Source: Posidonia oceanica
Taxonomy: Eukaryota; Streptophyta; Magnoliopsida; Alismatales; Posidoniaceae
NCBI GenBank assembly: GCA_037176725.1
Contig: JAZBRS010000035.1
Span: forward strand, 48,370,001-48,434,000
Direction of reading: 5' to 3'
DNA: 64,000 nucleotides
The notes under the pieces were generated by a model. The model worked only from the letters and a program-made list of their open reading frames with translations, was not told the DNA's origin and searched no databases. Made by a program: the position numbers and the translations under genes. This document shows, one piece after another, positions 22,826 to 34,346 of this stretch. Numbering within the stretch: position 1 is the first letter of the stretch; every line of letters begins with the position of its first letter.

Positions 22826-23040
22826 TCTTAGTTTGACCCCGTAGAACAATCCCCTTGACCGTGTCTTTTAGTTTGACCCCATGGGCAACCCCCACGACCA
22901 TGTCTTTTAGTTTGACCCCCTAGGGCAATCCCCTTGGCCGTGTCTTTTAGTTTGACCACCCCGGGCAACCCCTGCGGCCGTGTCTTTTAGATTGACCCCC
23001 TTGGGTAATCCTCTTAGCCGTGTCTCTTCATCTGACCCTC
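22826..23040 (+). repeat. About five copies of a 45-bp tandem repeat in element G
   Basis: Units begin TGTCTTTTAGTTTGACCCC and continue with a GGGCAA(T/C)CCCC...GCCG variant part; two spacer forms (CAATCCCCTTG and CAACCCC.CG) alternate. It occupies the position where A and B have hairpin arrays, but the sequence is unrelated by eye. Confidence 0.85.
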
Positions 23041-23157
23041 ATTGTGTCTCGTCCAATCTTGGTGGCAGCAGGCATTGGATTTCTTTTAGAACCCTAGGTA
23101 GTGCCATACGGGGGTATCGTCTCACCTTGTAGCTAACTTCATGCCGAAGCCAGCTTC

Positions 23158-23166
23158 AAGGAGGGG
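23158..23166 (+). promoter_or_regulatory. Polypurine tract of element G
   Basis: AAGGAGGGG followed by CAATC and the LTR start TGTAGATACCCC. It has the same arrangement as the PPTs of A and B. Confidence 0.75.
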
Positions 23167-23171
23167 CAATC

Positions 23172-26100
23172 TGTAGATACCCCGTTTTGGCACTCCCCTC
23201 ATTGTAGTGAAACCCCTTTGCATCATATTGTGCTCAGTTCACCTCTAGAGCTCCTTTTCTCGACCTAAGCCCTCTCATTCGAGCCAAATGCTTATCATGG
23301 GTGTTAGAAGAGTGCTTTGCTGCATCCAACGTTGGACGCAGCATAGAACTCGTATAACAACTCTGCAAACTGTTGCCCAATCAACCTAGTTCTTAGGTCC
23401 AATTTGGTCCCCAGGTTACCAGATTGTGTTCGTGCCTTTGAGAGATACTTTATTTATGCTTCAATGACAACAATATAAGCCCCCTTAATTTCTTGGCCAA
23501 ATTTGGAAGGTGGACTGCCTGGGTGTGTTAGACGTGGGTATCCCTACGTTTAACATTGGACGCTAGTTTATCAGCGTCCAACGTTGAAACCCAGTGTTGA
23601 CCATAACTTTCCTTATTTAGCCAAATCCGAGAGCCTGTTTGTTACTCCTTTTAGAGGTCCGTTGACCAATTGATTAACAAATCTGTGTTTAATTACCATT
23701 GATCCACCATTAATTGCTAATTATTCCTTCAAATCCACAGCTATACCTTGGAGGGTCGTTATGCGTGGGATTCTAGTCGTCCAACATAGGACGCATGGTT
23801 CCATGCGTCCTACGGCGGTAATTTGCTAAATCAACTTTCCTTATTTGGCCCAAATTTTATCCTGATGCCTTTACCAAATTTGGATCCCTTTACCGGTCAA
23901 AGCCTTTTAATGTCAATTAAGAGTGGCATAATCATAGTTAATCAGCACTTAAGGGAGAATATTCTTGATCCACCACAGTTGTAGCTTGGGAGGCTGTTAG
24001 ATGTAGGTTTCTCAGCGTATAACGTTAGCTGCACCATATCACACGTCCAACGTTTCTGTTTTGGAAACTATGATGAGTTGGCTCCCCATTGGCACATTTT
24101 GTTCTTCTCCTGCCTCTATAAAAGCAAGGGTACCCCCAGCCTTGAGAAGAAAAATAGGGATTTTTTAGAGGAAGAAGAGGACACAAATTTGAGACCAAAA
24201 AATAGAGATTAGACGAGAGAAAAACATAGAAAGTGTAGACACCCCAATTTGATAGCCATTTGGTGGATTTCACTTAGGGATCGAGCTTAGAAACCTAAAA
24301 CCCCATCCAAACCCTAAAACTCAACCAAAACCCCAACATTTCTCCACCCACACAAACTTAGGCCCATTAGAAACCCACTAGGCCCATTTAGAAGCCCTGT
24401 TGAGACAAGACAATCCGGTCGCCAGTCACGCAGGCGACTAGACTGTGTTGTCGCCACTCACAGGGGCGACTCGGTCTGTCGCCAATCATAGTGACGACTG
24501 GACTGTGTTGTCGCCTATGAGTGTGGCGACTCACCTGTTCAACCTTCTCCCGCGCAAACTGCCGCACGCCACAACCTACACCCACGCCATCTGCCCGTTG
24601 CCGTGCACACCAAGCCTGCCAGAGCCCACGCCATGCCCTGCCACCCACTCCCGTGCATGCCATGCCCTGCCATCGTCCTCCTTGTGCAGACGGCCGAACA
24701 AAACCACAACCCATCACTGTGAACCCATCACTGTGAACCCATCACTCGCTCTCACCCGGCTCACCTACACCCACTCGACCGGTAATTTCTCTTGATCCAG
24801 AGCAAACCAGAGCCATAGACACCCTTCTGAGCAATCCCCGAGCATCCCTGGACATCGACATAAACTCCAACAGGCCTCCTGAGCCTCCGAGCACCCTTCA
24901 CATCGTCGTCTTCCTCAACTCTGACGAGCCACCCAAACTCCGTCCGACGCCGCATTCTCCTTCCTCGAACACCAGGAAGCATCTCCGGATGTCCCCGAAC
25001 GTGTTCCAACACCGCCGAGCAACTGCCACTTCCTCCAATGCCACTGTGACCTCCACGCCTTCCAACTCCAGCGAGCCACGTGGGGAGGCACGTCTGTGCC
25101 CCCGCATAGGTGCGAAACTATCCCTTCTCCATCCTTGGACCTCCTTCTAACTCTCTTGGCCTCCTCCAAGCGCCTTGGTGGCGTCTCACGGCCTGTCGGC
25201 CTCTCCTAGGCCGATGGACACGGTCATCACCAGCGAGAAGAGGAGAGAGGTGGTTAGTGTGATCCGCTAGCTCGTTTTCTATTTTGAATGCATGTCTGTG
25301 TTCGTGGGAATGTCGTGAAGCTTCCCCAATCGTCACCGGTCTCTTTTGCACCGCCGTTGGCGCGGATTTTGGCGTCAAAGTCCGACCTTTGGACTGTCGC
25401 TGGCCAGAGTTTGGGCCGCCGTATCTCGTGGCCCAGGCAACTGTTTTGCTTGATATCTATATGCATGTGTTCGTGGATGAATGGTGTTTAATTGCATGTA
25501 TTTAGTTTCTTGCTTCGCATCGCCATCGGCAGGAGATTTGGCTCCAAAGTTCGCCGTGTGAACTGCCTGAGTTGCCAGCTACGGCGCCGCTTGTAGCAGT
25601 GATTAGCCTAGCTTTCCAGGCAATCTTCGTGCCAACTTTGCGCTGGCATATCTCTCTGTCCGGGCACCCATTTTGCTTTCCATTTACATGGATTTGATCT
25701 TGGATGTGCCCTCTCTATTTCTGTGTGTTTGGTTTCTCATTTCGAATCGCTTTGCTAGCTTTTCTAAGGCGATGAAGTTGTCTGTTTGGTAGCCTGTATA
25801 GGGTCCAGCCGCCGCTCTCGCTGGCGACCTGTGCCACCGCCACTCCGGCTGGCGACGTACCTCGTCGCCTTGAGCACCAGTGACTGACCTTGTCGCCCAG
25901 ATGACTGGCGACTAAGCTTGACATCCAGACAGTAGCCTTAATCCTTTGTTTGCCACTTTGGTTTTTCAACCACTTAGCATATTTAACCCTGTTTTAATTT
26001 CCTGATTGATTTACCATTGCATCATGGAATTCTAGCCCTAATCATCCATATTTGGCATGTTTTCACTAAGCATAGCATGTTTTCAAATGGCATTTAGGCA

Positions 26101-26520
26101 AGCAAAGCATTCATAGCATGGCATAGCATCTATCGCCTACGGGCATACACTTAAAGGCAAGCACTTGCCGAAATTCCCGCATATGCGAGTGATTAGCCTT
26201 GAAAGACCAATTCCTCAGGCATGTCGGGAGTGCCTAACACCTTCCCTGCACGTAATAGGAGTCCTTACCCTTTTTTTGGCCCGCAATGACCATTATGCCC
26301 ACATCCTAGGCACGAGTCATTTTATTTTGCATAGCATCGCATCCACTTGCAAGTTTTCTATGCTTTCCTCGGTTTTCCTCGTCTTTCCGATAATAGACAA
26401 GGTGGCGACTCTGTTTTGCTTTATCTCTTTGTTTTCCTCCTTCGCCATTATCCATGACACTCTCCCTCTTTTCGCCCGATGTCGGTTGATCCGGCGTTGA
26501 GGTACGGGGATAAGGTTACA
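23172..26520 (+). repeat. LTR shared by elements G and D (3.35 kb, family 3)
   Basis: The left end is TGTAGATACCCCG, directly after a PPT. The right end is GGATAAGGTTACA, followed after GAAAG by a PBS. So it is the 3' LTR of the unit on its left and the 5' LTR of the unit on its right. It holds diverged double-hairpin modules near 23310, 23527, 23755 and 24000 upstream of a TATA box at 24117, a stretch of GCGACT-type repeats (24420-24530 and 25800-25910), and GGAGTGCCTAACACC at 26227. It is more diverged from the other LTRs than they are from each other. Confidence 0.82.
24117..24124 (+). promoter_or_regulatory. TATA box candidate of the G/D LTR
   Basis: TATAAAAG within CTGCCTCTATAAAAGCAAGG, preceded by the hairpin modules and followed by an A-rich purine stretch beginning GAGAAGAAAAATAGG. 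Transcription would be expected to start about 25-35 bp downstream, giving a long U5 and leader. Confidence 0.6.
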
Positions 26521-26525
26521 GAAAG

Positions 26526-26542
26526 TGGCAACTCCGCTGGGA
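26526..26542 (+). promoter_or_regulatory. Primer binding site of element D, diverged
   Basis: TGGCAACTCCGCTGGGA matches the tRNA-Arg 3' end complement TGGCGACTCCGCTGGGGA with one substitution and one missing G. It lies five bases after the LTR end. Confidence 0.8.
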
Positions 26543-27613
26543 ATTTTAGACTCCGACTTTCATTTTGGCTTTTCGCTTGCATGTTTTTTTCGCTTGTGCT
26601 TGCCTTGCCTGCTTGCCTACTCTACTACTTACATTGCTTTTACTTGCTTTATTTATGCATTATACATGCCTAAATACATGCTTGACGCATTATAGATGCT
26701 TTTTGAGTGGTAAATGCTTTGTTTTACATAGTTGCTATGCCACTACACATGCACATGCCATGTATACCTACTTTTTGATATGATGAGTGCTTTCTCTTCA
26801 CTATCATGTCCACAAACACCTGCATATGCCATGCACACGCCTTTTGCCTTGTTGTATGATGCTTGCATGCCATGACTCCATGTTTCTTTCCCCTTCATGC
26901 TTTGCCATACTTAGGATATTAGGAACATGCTTGCCCCCTTTTGCTTAATCTAAAAGCTACAATAAAGGCAAGCCATAACATTTAAGCACAAGTAGAGCTA
27001 AACTTGTAATTTTCCCCCTTAGTTAAATAAAACGCAAGTAAAACACTTTAAAGCATATCGCATGATTGATCATACTAGAAAGCATGCATCTTCTCATCCC
27101 TGAGTCCACCCACTTAGTCTGAGTAGGACAGTCCCAGTCTCTCGTTGCCCCCTTTGGCATGGGGCGAGTCGGTCGGTCTATCCCCTCTTGTCTGGGGTCG
27201 TGACGATGCTTCGGCAGGGTCAAGGCCACAAACGCACCACCTGTTCACTGCCTGAGCTTTGGTCAGGATTTAGAGCGGGGACCTACTTTTTCTGACCTGG
27301 AGTCTGTCAATAAACCCATTACCCATGAGTGAGTCCGAGTAGGCTGCCTACTCAGGACATGCATGGTGAGAGAGCGCATAATAGGGCATTCATTTGCATG
27401 TGTGCCATTCATGCCACCCTAATAACTTGTTTTGCATTCGTCCTCTGACGCCTTTGCTATTTTTTACAGGTAGGTGCGAGCTCCTCAGCCAGGATCTCGA
27501 GCTTCCCTCCTCTCTGTCTTTGAGCTATCTGTCACCTCCGACAATAGCTCGTCTTAGGTCTTGTGTCTCTGCTCTCAGCCGCAGACCCATTTTGCACTCG
27601 CTCGCTGTCCGTT
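26543..27613 (+). other. Leader (5' untranslated region) of element D
   Basis: No ORF is conserved. The leader shares long stretches with the B (44440-45850) and C (32977-33950) leaders, such as CTTTTTGAGTGGTAA, CTGAGTCCACC and the GGTCAAGGCCAC...GCACCACC region. A splice-acceptor-like TATTTTTTACAG ends at 27469, about 145 bases before the gag ATG. Confidence 0.65.
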
Positions 27614-29648
27614 ATGGCCCAACATACCGGCAAGCCTTCTTCCTCTTTGGCGTCGGAGGAGATACCGACTTCAGTCTCTCCTTCCCTTGCTTTGACATCC
27701 GCTGTCTCTTCTCCACTTCTGGTGCAGGAGACTTCTCAGCCCCTCTATCTAGAACAATGGTTGACCCTAGTCGACCTGGAGCTTGTCACCGAGTTAACCG
27801 TGGTGACCACCACTCAGGCTCTAGGAGCGTCACCTTCTGTTCCATCCCAGGGCCTTCCCATCTTGGGAATTCAGCCTTCTGCGGCTGCCTCTTGCATAGG
27901 GTATCCTCCTATTGACCCCTCTATTTCTGTGCCCCCTTTGGCAGACACCCTTTTACATCCTAGCCCGTCGGTCGATGAGTCCACTGCCTCGCAAGCACAA
28001 CGTCTGTTGGCTAAGGCCGAGAGGCTACGAGGTATGGCTCTTGCACTCGACCCGACTGCAGCCCACTCTTCACGTCTGACCCATGAGGTTCCGGTGCAGC
28101 CCACTATAGCTCTACAGGCTCACCACACTGCACTTCTGCCATTGCCATCGCCCCAGCTCCTCACAGCTCCGGCGATGCGGGCGCTTTTTCTACCTCCTGC
28201 ATCTACACAACACTATCCACTGCATGCTACTCCATCATTTGGTGGCCAGTGTCTTGGATTGGCAGGAGCACAGCACCCTCAGAGCCTGTTGCCCAGGGTC
28301 ATGCCAGTGCAACAGCTGCTGGTCCCTCACATTGCACCTTACACTACACAGCATACTACCTATCCATCCCCTTTGCATCAGGTTCAGACCCCTGCATACG
28401 TCTCACAACACTACTCACACTTGCACGGTTATGCTGGCCCTTATGCCTCGACACTAGGTGGTGTGATGGTGGATCCGGAAGAGCGCTCTCGCATGACAAA
28501 ATACAGCATATGCTGCCCCTGCCTCTGCTGCGCAACCATTGCCAGCAGCAACTTCAGATCCCATCCTCATCAAGTTGGGAAATCTAGAAAGTGCACTTCA
28601 TCAAGTGCAAGGCACGAACCGCCAGTCCTACCGATTCCGGGACCTCTGTCTCTTTCCTGAGGCGACACTACCTTCGAAATTCCGCATCCTGGAATTCGAA
28701 AGATACAACGGTAGAGGATGCCCCATTTCGCATCTGAGGGCATACTGCGGAGACCTTGTTAAGCTTCAGGCTGACGACGGGCTCCTGATTAGTCTATTCC
28801 AGAAGAATCTAACCGGCCCAGCGCTCAAGTGGTTCACTTCCCTTGACATGGCCACTATCCAGACTTGGAACGACCTTTCCTAGGCTTTCCTTGGGCAGTA
28901 TTCTTTCAACCTCGACTTGATCCCCAAGCCCGAGGATCTTGTCGCCATTCGATAGAGGCCCCACGGATCATTCGAGGAGTATGTCGGTCACTGGTGTTCC
29001 ATAGCCGCCCAGGTCAGAGATAGACCCTCCGTCGAGGAATCTATCGATATGATCGTTAAGGGAGCGCAGCCAGCGACTGGGGCACTGCTTGCCATCCAAC
29101 CAATCACTAGTCTTGCATCGCTGATTAGGGTTGCACCCGCATGGAAAGCTCACTGCGAAGTGGGAATTTCCCCGTACTTGCTGCAATAGCTGGGCAGATC
29201 AACAACAACTCCAACAACAATCGCCACGGCGGCACCTACGACAGAGACTCTACTCTCGACTACTCCGAACAGCACGCTGTCTCGTACAACGAATCTCTAG
29301 CAGAGCCTGTCTATGCAGCGAGTTAGCCAGACTCTTTTCTGCTAGAGTACGCACATAGTCTTGCACACACTGCCATCATCGAGCCTGTGCATCACGTCGC
29401 ACCCGCTCGGCAAGGACTCCAACTGGGACGAAGATGACCTCGTCGTGCCGAGTGTGCTTACATCCCTCTGGCCGAACCACAGAGTGTCATCTTTCCCCAG
29501 GTTGAGTCACTTCTGAGACTCCCAGCTGTCTGTCCATCACCGAACCCCCCTCCGTAGTGGCATAACATGGATCAGTTCTGTAGCTTCCATCTGGCCACCG
29601 GGCACTCGACGGATGATTGCTTCACATTACAGGACGCCATTCAGTGCC
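27614..29648 (+). pseudogene. gag: Element D gag, frameshifted and truncated
   Basis: It starts at ATG 27614 (MAQHTGKPSSS), matching MAQSVGG in B. A frameshift lies near 28490. The capsid-type domain follows in another frame: PSKFRILEFERYNGRGCPIS (about 28675-28733) and LTGPALKWFTSLDM. In-frame TAGs at 28881, 28952 and 29323 stand where sisters have CAG or CAA, and the one at 29553 where B has TGG. The Cys/His knuckle (about 29577-29620) is present, and the sequence ends at the C insertion. Confidence 0.87.
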
Positions 29649-32600
29649 TGTTGACACCCCATTTTGGCTGCCTGGAGGATGGTTGACCTCTCTGGAGAGC
29701 TTGCTTGGACTCTGGGATGGCTCTCTCTTTTCCAAATCAACCTATTTTGACCTAAAAACCAAATCCCATTCCTAAACCAACCCTAAAACCCTACCTAAGC
29801 CCCTAAACCCAACCCAAGCCTTTTTATACCTTTTTAAACCCTTTTTAAGCCAAGGCCCAAGCCCATTTCAGCCTTTGGCCTCCTGGGCATGTTGAACGTT
29901 GGCACCGGCAGCATCCAACGTTGGACGTGCTCTGTGCTAGTGTCCAACGTTAGACGCGCTCTGCACTAGCGTCCAACGACTTGGGAGGTGCAGTGGCTAC
30001 TCCGCCACCTCTAGCTCACCTCCCGTCCACTCCGCCGCCCGTACACCACTTACTAGCCATCCCCTCACCACTCCATGCCATCCACTAGCTGCCAAGGACG
30101 TGTGATAGCCTGCCACCACCTCTTTTCCGCCCCAACCCGTTTCCAGCTCACCTCCGCGGTCACTGCCTTTGCCAGCCCATCTCTGCCACCACAACGACTT
30201 CGACAACCATCCAGACCTTCCACACTAACTACCTGACATCCCTCGAAGACTTCCCACTCTCGCCCATCTCCTGCCATTACCTGCCAATGTCTCTGCCACC
30301 GTTGAACACAAGCCCATGAACCCAATAAAACGGCAACCTTCCAGCCGTTGCACAGACGACACACCCATCCTAGAGAGAATTGAGAGCTCGAGTGACCAAG
30401 AGTGAACTCCCACCTCCACTCCCAGACCTTCGGCTTCCCTTCCCGTGCTTCCTGCGTGCCAAGCAAGCTCGCTGGAGTTCGCCTACTGCAAGCTCCTATG
30501 CCGACCAGCCGCGAGCCAAACAGCCACTCCAGGCTGCACCAAGGTAGGCATTCGATACCCATAGCTAGCCCATGCACACATGAGCATGTTAGGATAGTTC
30601 TTTGGCACGCACGCCTCCTTGGCTGGTCAGAATAGCTCCTGCCACCAACCGCAAGGAGGAGGAGGTGGGTGGAGCTAACCACCTGCCCACTTTTGGCTTT
30701 AAGCATATGCTCCTGTTCCCCTTTGCATGCTCAAACTCCCTGGATCCTTGGTTTCCATTTTAGCACTGATCTGAGCATCGGTTTTGGCCGAGGAGTTCTC
30801 GACCTAATGGACGGCCAGACTGGTGCGTCCAACGTTGGACGTGCAATAGTGCAGCGTCCAACACCTAGCTGTCTGTTTTCTTCTGCTCTGATTATGCCTC
30901 CATGCTTGCCATGCTTTGCCTACATCTTCATGAGCTTGTGATATATGCTTCCTTACGTGTTCTTTGATGCCTTCGCATGCTTAATATCCTGTTTTGATCC
31001 TATTTTGGATCAATATTGCATGCCTCTTGTTAATCTGCTATCTACCTGCGTTGGACACTGATGTGAGTCCCGTCCAATGTTGGACGCTAGTTCACCCAGC
31101 GTCCTACTTCCCTGTTTGCTTACATCTACTGCCATGCTTGCATGCTGTTTCCTTTTGAGTTATGTACATGATCCATGCATGTTTAGTGATGCCTGGCCCC
31201 TATGGCAATCATGTTTAAGCTTGCAAGTATTCTCTTAAGTGTATGTTACTTTTCTTGGGTTTTTCACCCCCTTTTTCCTTTGCATGCTCTTGCTCAATTG
31301 CTTATCATGGATTATGTGCTTGGTATGAGTTCTTTTTCGTGATCTGGCATGTCATCAGTAGCTTGCATGCATGTTGAGTGGGGTTTAGAGCTGAGCTCCC
31401 CCTTTTGTAGGTGAGTTTGCACTCTGCAGGTGTTGGACGCTACTGTCACCAGCGTCTAATGCTCCTGTTCATCTGTTTTGGTCTCGAATGCTTGCATGAT
31501 GCTCTGTTTCCTGTGTTTGCATGATTTATGTGTTCATATGCTTGCTTAGCCTTCATAGCAGTAGTTCCATAGCTTTCTTGGATCGTATGCTATTTTTATG
31601 CAAGTTCTTGTGTGTTTGTGCCTCCCAGTGCGTTGTATGCTGCTGTTCTTGGCATCCAACATCGGACGCTAGTTCAGCTCGCGTCCAACACTCTGGTTGA
31701 GCTTCATGCCTGGCATGCGTTGCAGGTGATGTTTTCTTCTTGATTTCTTTTGTATCCCATGCTTGTATGCTTAGTCTATGCCTGCTTACAGTAGCCTAAT
31801 GCATGTTTCAATGTTTTATTTATCATCTGTATGTTTTTGCTTCGCTGCCCTTCTGGCTTGTGTTGGACTCCAGCCTCTCTGGTGTCTAACATTGGACGCC
31901 ATGCCCACGGGTGTCCAACACTCTGCTTGCTTTGATTGCTGATCTAAGCTTGCCCCTTGCTCTGAATCTGCTTCTGGTTTGTTGTCCTGTTTACTCTGCA
32001 TGTCATGCATCCCATTTTGCTGCATTTCTGCATCTGCCTTGCATCCATATAGCTAGAATGCATCCTTTTTCAAAACCTACTTGCTGTCTGCCTCCAGCAG
32101 GTGTTGGACGCTAGCGTCCAACGTTGGACGCGGTATTGCCAGCGTCCAACACTTGCAGTTGGCTGAACTTGGTTTTCAAAATGCCGATTTGGTTTCATTC
32201 GCTGTTTTCCGTATTTTATCGCTTTTGTTTGTGCTGTAACCCCCATGCATGCTACCAGACCCCTACTTTGGTTTCACACCTTGCTCTTGCATTGTTTCCC
32301 GTGCCTTTGCACCATTTTCCGCGCCCACTTTGGTTTATCCCTTGCTTGTTGTTTGCATTGCCTGGTTTTCCCCGCAGTCTTGTTTTATCACCTGCAATTG
32401 CATTAGGGCAGTGATGCTTACTGCCTAGAGTTCTTACGAACCAGGGTCCGTCTGGTTCGGAACACTGGCAGCACTGCTGAGCACATAGACAGCACGTTTA
32501 ATTTCCATACATGGCATTCATGGCACTTAGGCATTCAAAGCATGCATTTTCCGGCAAAGCGAGCGAGTTAGCCTAGAAAGACCGACTTCTTGGGCGTGTC

Positions 32601-32957
32601 GGGGGTGCCTAACACCTTCCCCACACATAATAGGAGTCCTTACCCTTTCTCTGGCCTGCAATGACCCTTTTGCTCTCGTCTTTGGCACGAGTCATCCATT
32701 TTTGCATAGCACTGCATCTATTTGTTTGTTTTCTATGCTTTTCCTTGGTTTTCCTCATCTTCCCCATAATAGACTAGGTGGCGACTCCCTTTTCCTTTTT
32801 CTTTCTTTTTCTCTTTGGTTTTTCGCCTCTGTTTTTGGTGTTTTGAGTCGAGTTTCCTCCTCGGATCACCCGCTAATAGTGAACCTAGTTTTCCGATCGG
32901 TGCACGCGAGTTCTGGCAGCGTCCATGGACGATCGCAAAACCCACGGGATCGCTACA
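29649..32957 (+). repeat. 5' LTR of element C (3.31 kb, family 2)
   Basis: It starts TGTTGACACCCC after the D gag sequence and ends ATCGCTACA, followed by G and the PBS. Seven double-hairpin modules lie at about 29890 (triple), 30807, 31051, 31428, 31632, 31862 and 32102. A GC-rich zone of CCACC-type sequence (29990-30540) ends in a donor-like AAG|GTAGGC at 30545. The conserved block spans 32407-32625, with hairpins GGCAGT/ACTGCC and CGAACCAG/CTGGTTCG. Confidence 0.9.
32407..32625 (+). promoter_or_regulatory. Conserved structured block near the LTR 3' end (C)
   Basis: Hairpin GGCAGT (32407-32412), loop GATGCTT, ACTGCC (32420-32425). Then CGAACCAG (32437-32444), loop GGTCCGT, CTGGTTCG (32452-32459). 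Then CAGCACTGCTG, and GGGGGTGCCTAACACCTTCC from 32601. This is the best-paired copy. The same block recurs in the duplicated segment 2757 bp to the right. Confidence 0.65.
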
Positions 32958-32958
32958 G

Positions 32959-32976
32959 TGGCGACTCCGCTGGGGA
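32959..32976 (+). promoter_or_regulatory. Primer binding site of element C (tRNA-Arg)
   Basis: TGGCGACTCCGCTGGGGA is complementary over 18 bases to the 3' end (with CCA) of the plant tRNA-Arg that ends ...CCCCAGCGGAGTCG. It lies one base after the LTR end. Confidence 0.92.
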
Positions 32977-33955
32977 CTCAAGACTCCGACTTTTGTTTTG
33001 GCTTTCTCGCCGCTAGCTTTTAGCACTTTTGCTTGCCTTATGCTTTTGCATGCCTTGCTTGCTTACCTGCTTGCTTGTTTATTTACTTGCTTTATGCCAT
33101 GATTGCTTGCGCTGCTTTATTTTCTTGCATTACATGTCTAAATACTTCTTTGGCACCTATACATGCTTTTTGAGTGGTAATTGCTCTCTTTACACAGATG
33201 TTATGCCACTACACATACACATGCCATGTGTGCTATGCCTTTTGACATGCTAAGTGTTTCTTTCCACTATCATGTCCACATACACTTAGCACATAACATG
33301 ACCATGCTTTTTGAAGTGTTGTGTGTTGATTGCCTACCATGTTTGGGTGTTTTCTTCCCCGTTTTGCTCTAGGCTTAAGGACAAGTAGAGACTGGTTGTC
33401 CGCTCCCCTTGGCAAATAAAAACAGCAAGTTAAAGTCAAATCTAGGATCTACTAGAGACTTCAACACACCTTCACCCCCTGGGTTAATAAAACACGCAAG
33501 ATTAAAAAACTTTAATCATTTTGCATGAAGCATCATATAGGGCATGCATCTTCTCATCCCTGAGTCTACCTATTAGTTTGAGAAGGATAGTCCCGGTCTC
33601 TTGTTCAGCTACTTTGGCACAGAGCGAGTCGATCAGTCTGTCCCCCCTTGTCAGGGGTCGCGTCGGTGTTACTAGCGGGTACAACCCATGCTTAGGCAGG
33701 GTTAAGGCCACTACTGCACCACCCGTCATACCTGAGCTCTGGGCCAGGGTCTAGACGGGAGTCTTACTTTCTGATCGAGTCGGTGACCTGCACACTTGTG
33801 AGTCCGAAGTAGACAACTTACTAGGATACACTAGATTGGTGAGAGAGAGCATGCTAGATAGCATACCATCTGCATGATTGCATTCATACCACCAACTAAC
33901 ATTTGCATTCTCTTCTTCTTTCAAGTTCTAACACCTGTTTGTTTTGTTTGCAAAA
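32977..33955 (+). other. Leader of element C, first copy
   Basis: Non-coding, with homology to the D and B leaders. It contains CTTTTTGAGTGGTAATTGC, the AATAAAA words at 33416 and 33487, and CCTGAGTCTACC at 33558. It ends in TTTGCAAAAGAGATCAG, where a deletion joins it to the gag 3' part. Confidence 0.7.
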
Positions 33956-34342
33956 GAGATCAGTGAACGAGTTCCCTTGTCCAGGTTCTACTGGAGGCAC
34001 GGGGACTTCAGGTGTGCATTCTCTCTTCCCCTTTGGGCTCGCTACGTCTGTGGTGGACCCTTCCGATCTTATTCAAGATCTTTCTGTGCTCGTTTCTCCT
34101 TCTCTCTATCTTGCGACGCTTGCCAGCTTCGAGTCGAGGATTCACATGATCCGACTAGATGCCAAGCCGGAGCGTGTTACAGCGAGGCCTGCCACACGAC
34201 CAGAGGCTCAACCCTCCATCTGCCTGTAGGCCAGACCCCAGCCAGAGCCAGCCCAACCTCCCCAGCAGCAACTTTTGCCTGCCCACCAATCTGCAAATCC
34301 CTCGGCAGCCCCTCTCGAGCTCGCAGCTCGTGTTCCCCTGGT
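33956..34342 (+). pseudogene. Gag 3' remnant of element C, first (duplicated) copy
   Basis: From about 33990 the sequence matches A from about 1570: a GTSGVHSLFPFG-like segment, VVDPSDLI, then a Pro-rich part with an internal stop. The capsid domain and knuckle are deleted. The duplication junction cuts it at 34342, so it has no connection to protease. Confidence 0.8.
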
Positions 34343-34346
34343 AATT

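Larger units (their letters stand above)
23172..29648 (+). mobile_element. Element D: 5' LTR, PBS, leader and gag, truncated by insertion of C
   Basis: Its LTR is shared with G. Internal sequence runs from 26521 to 29648 and stops inside the gag 3' part (GACGCCATTCAGTGCC), where element C begins. The remainder should lie beyond the right window edge if C has its second LTR there. The target duplication candidate for C is GTGCC (29644-29648). Confidence 0.8.

Noticed and set aside
32959..32976. tRNA-Arg gene fragment.
   Set aside because: Only 18 bases complementary to the tRNA 3' end, directly after an LTR end; this is a PBS.
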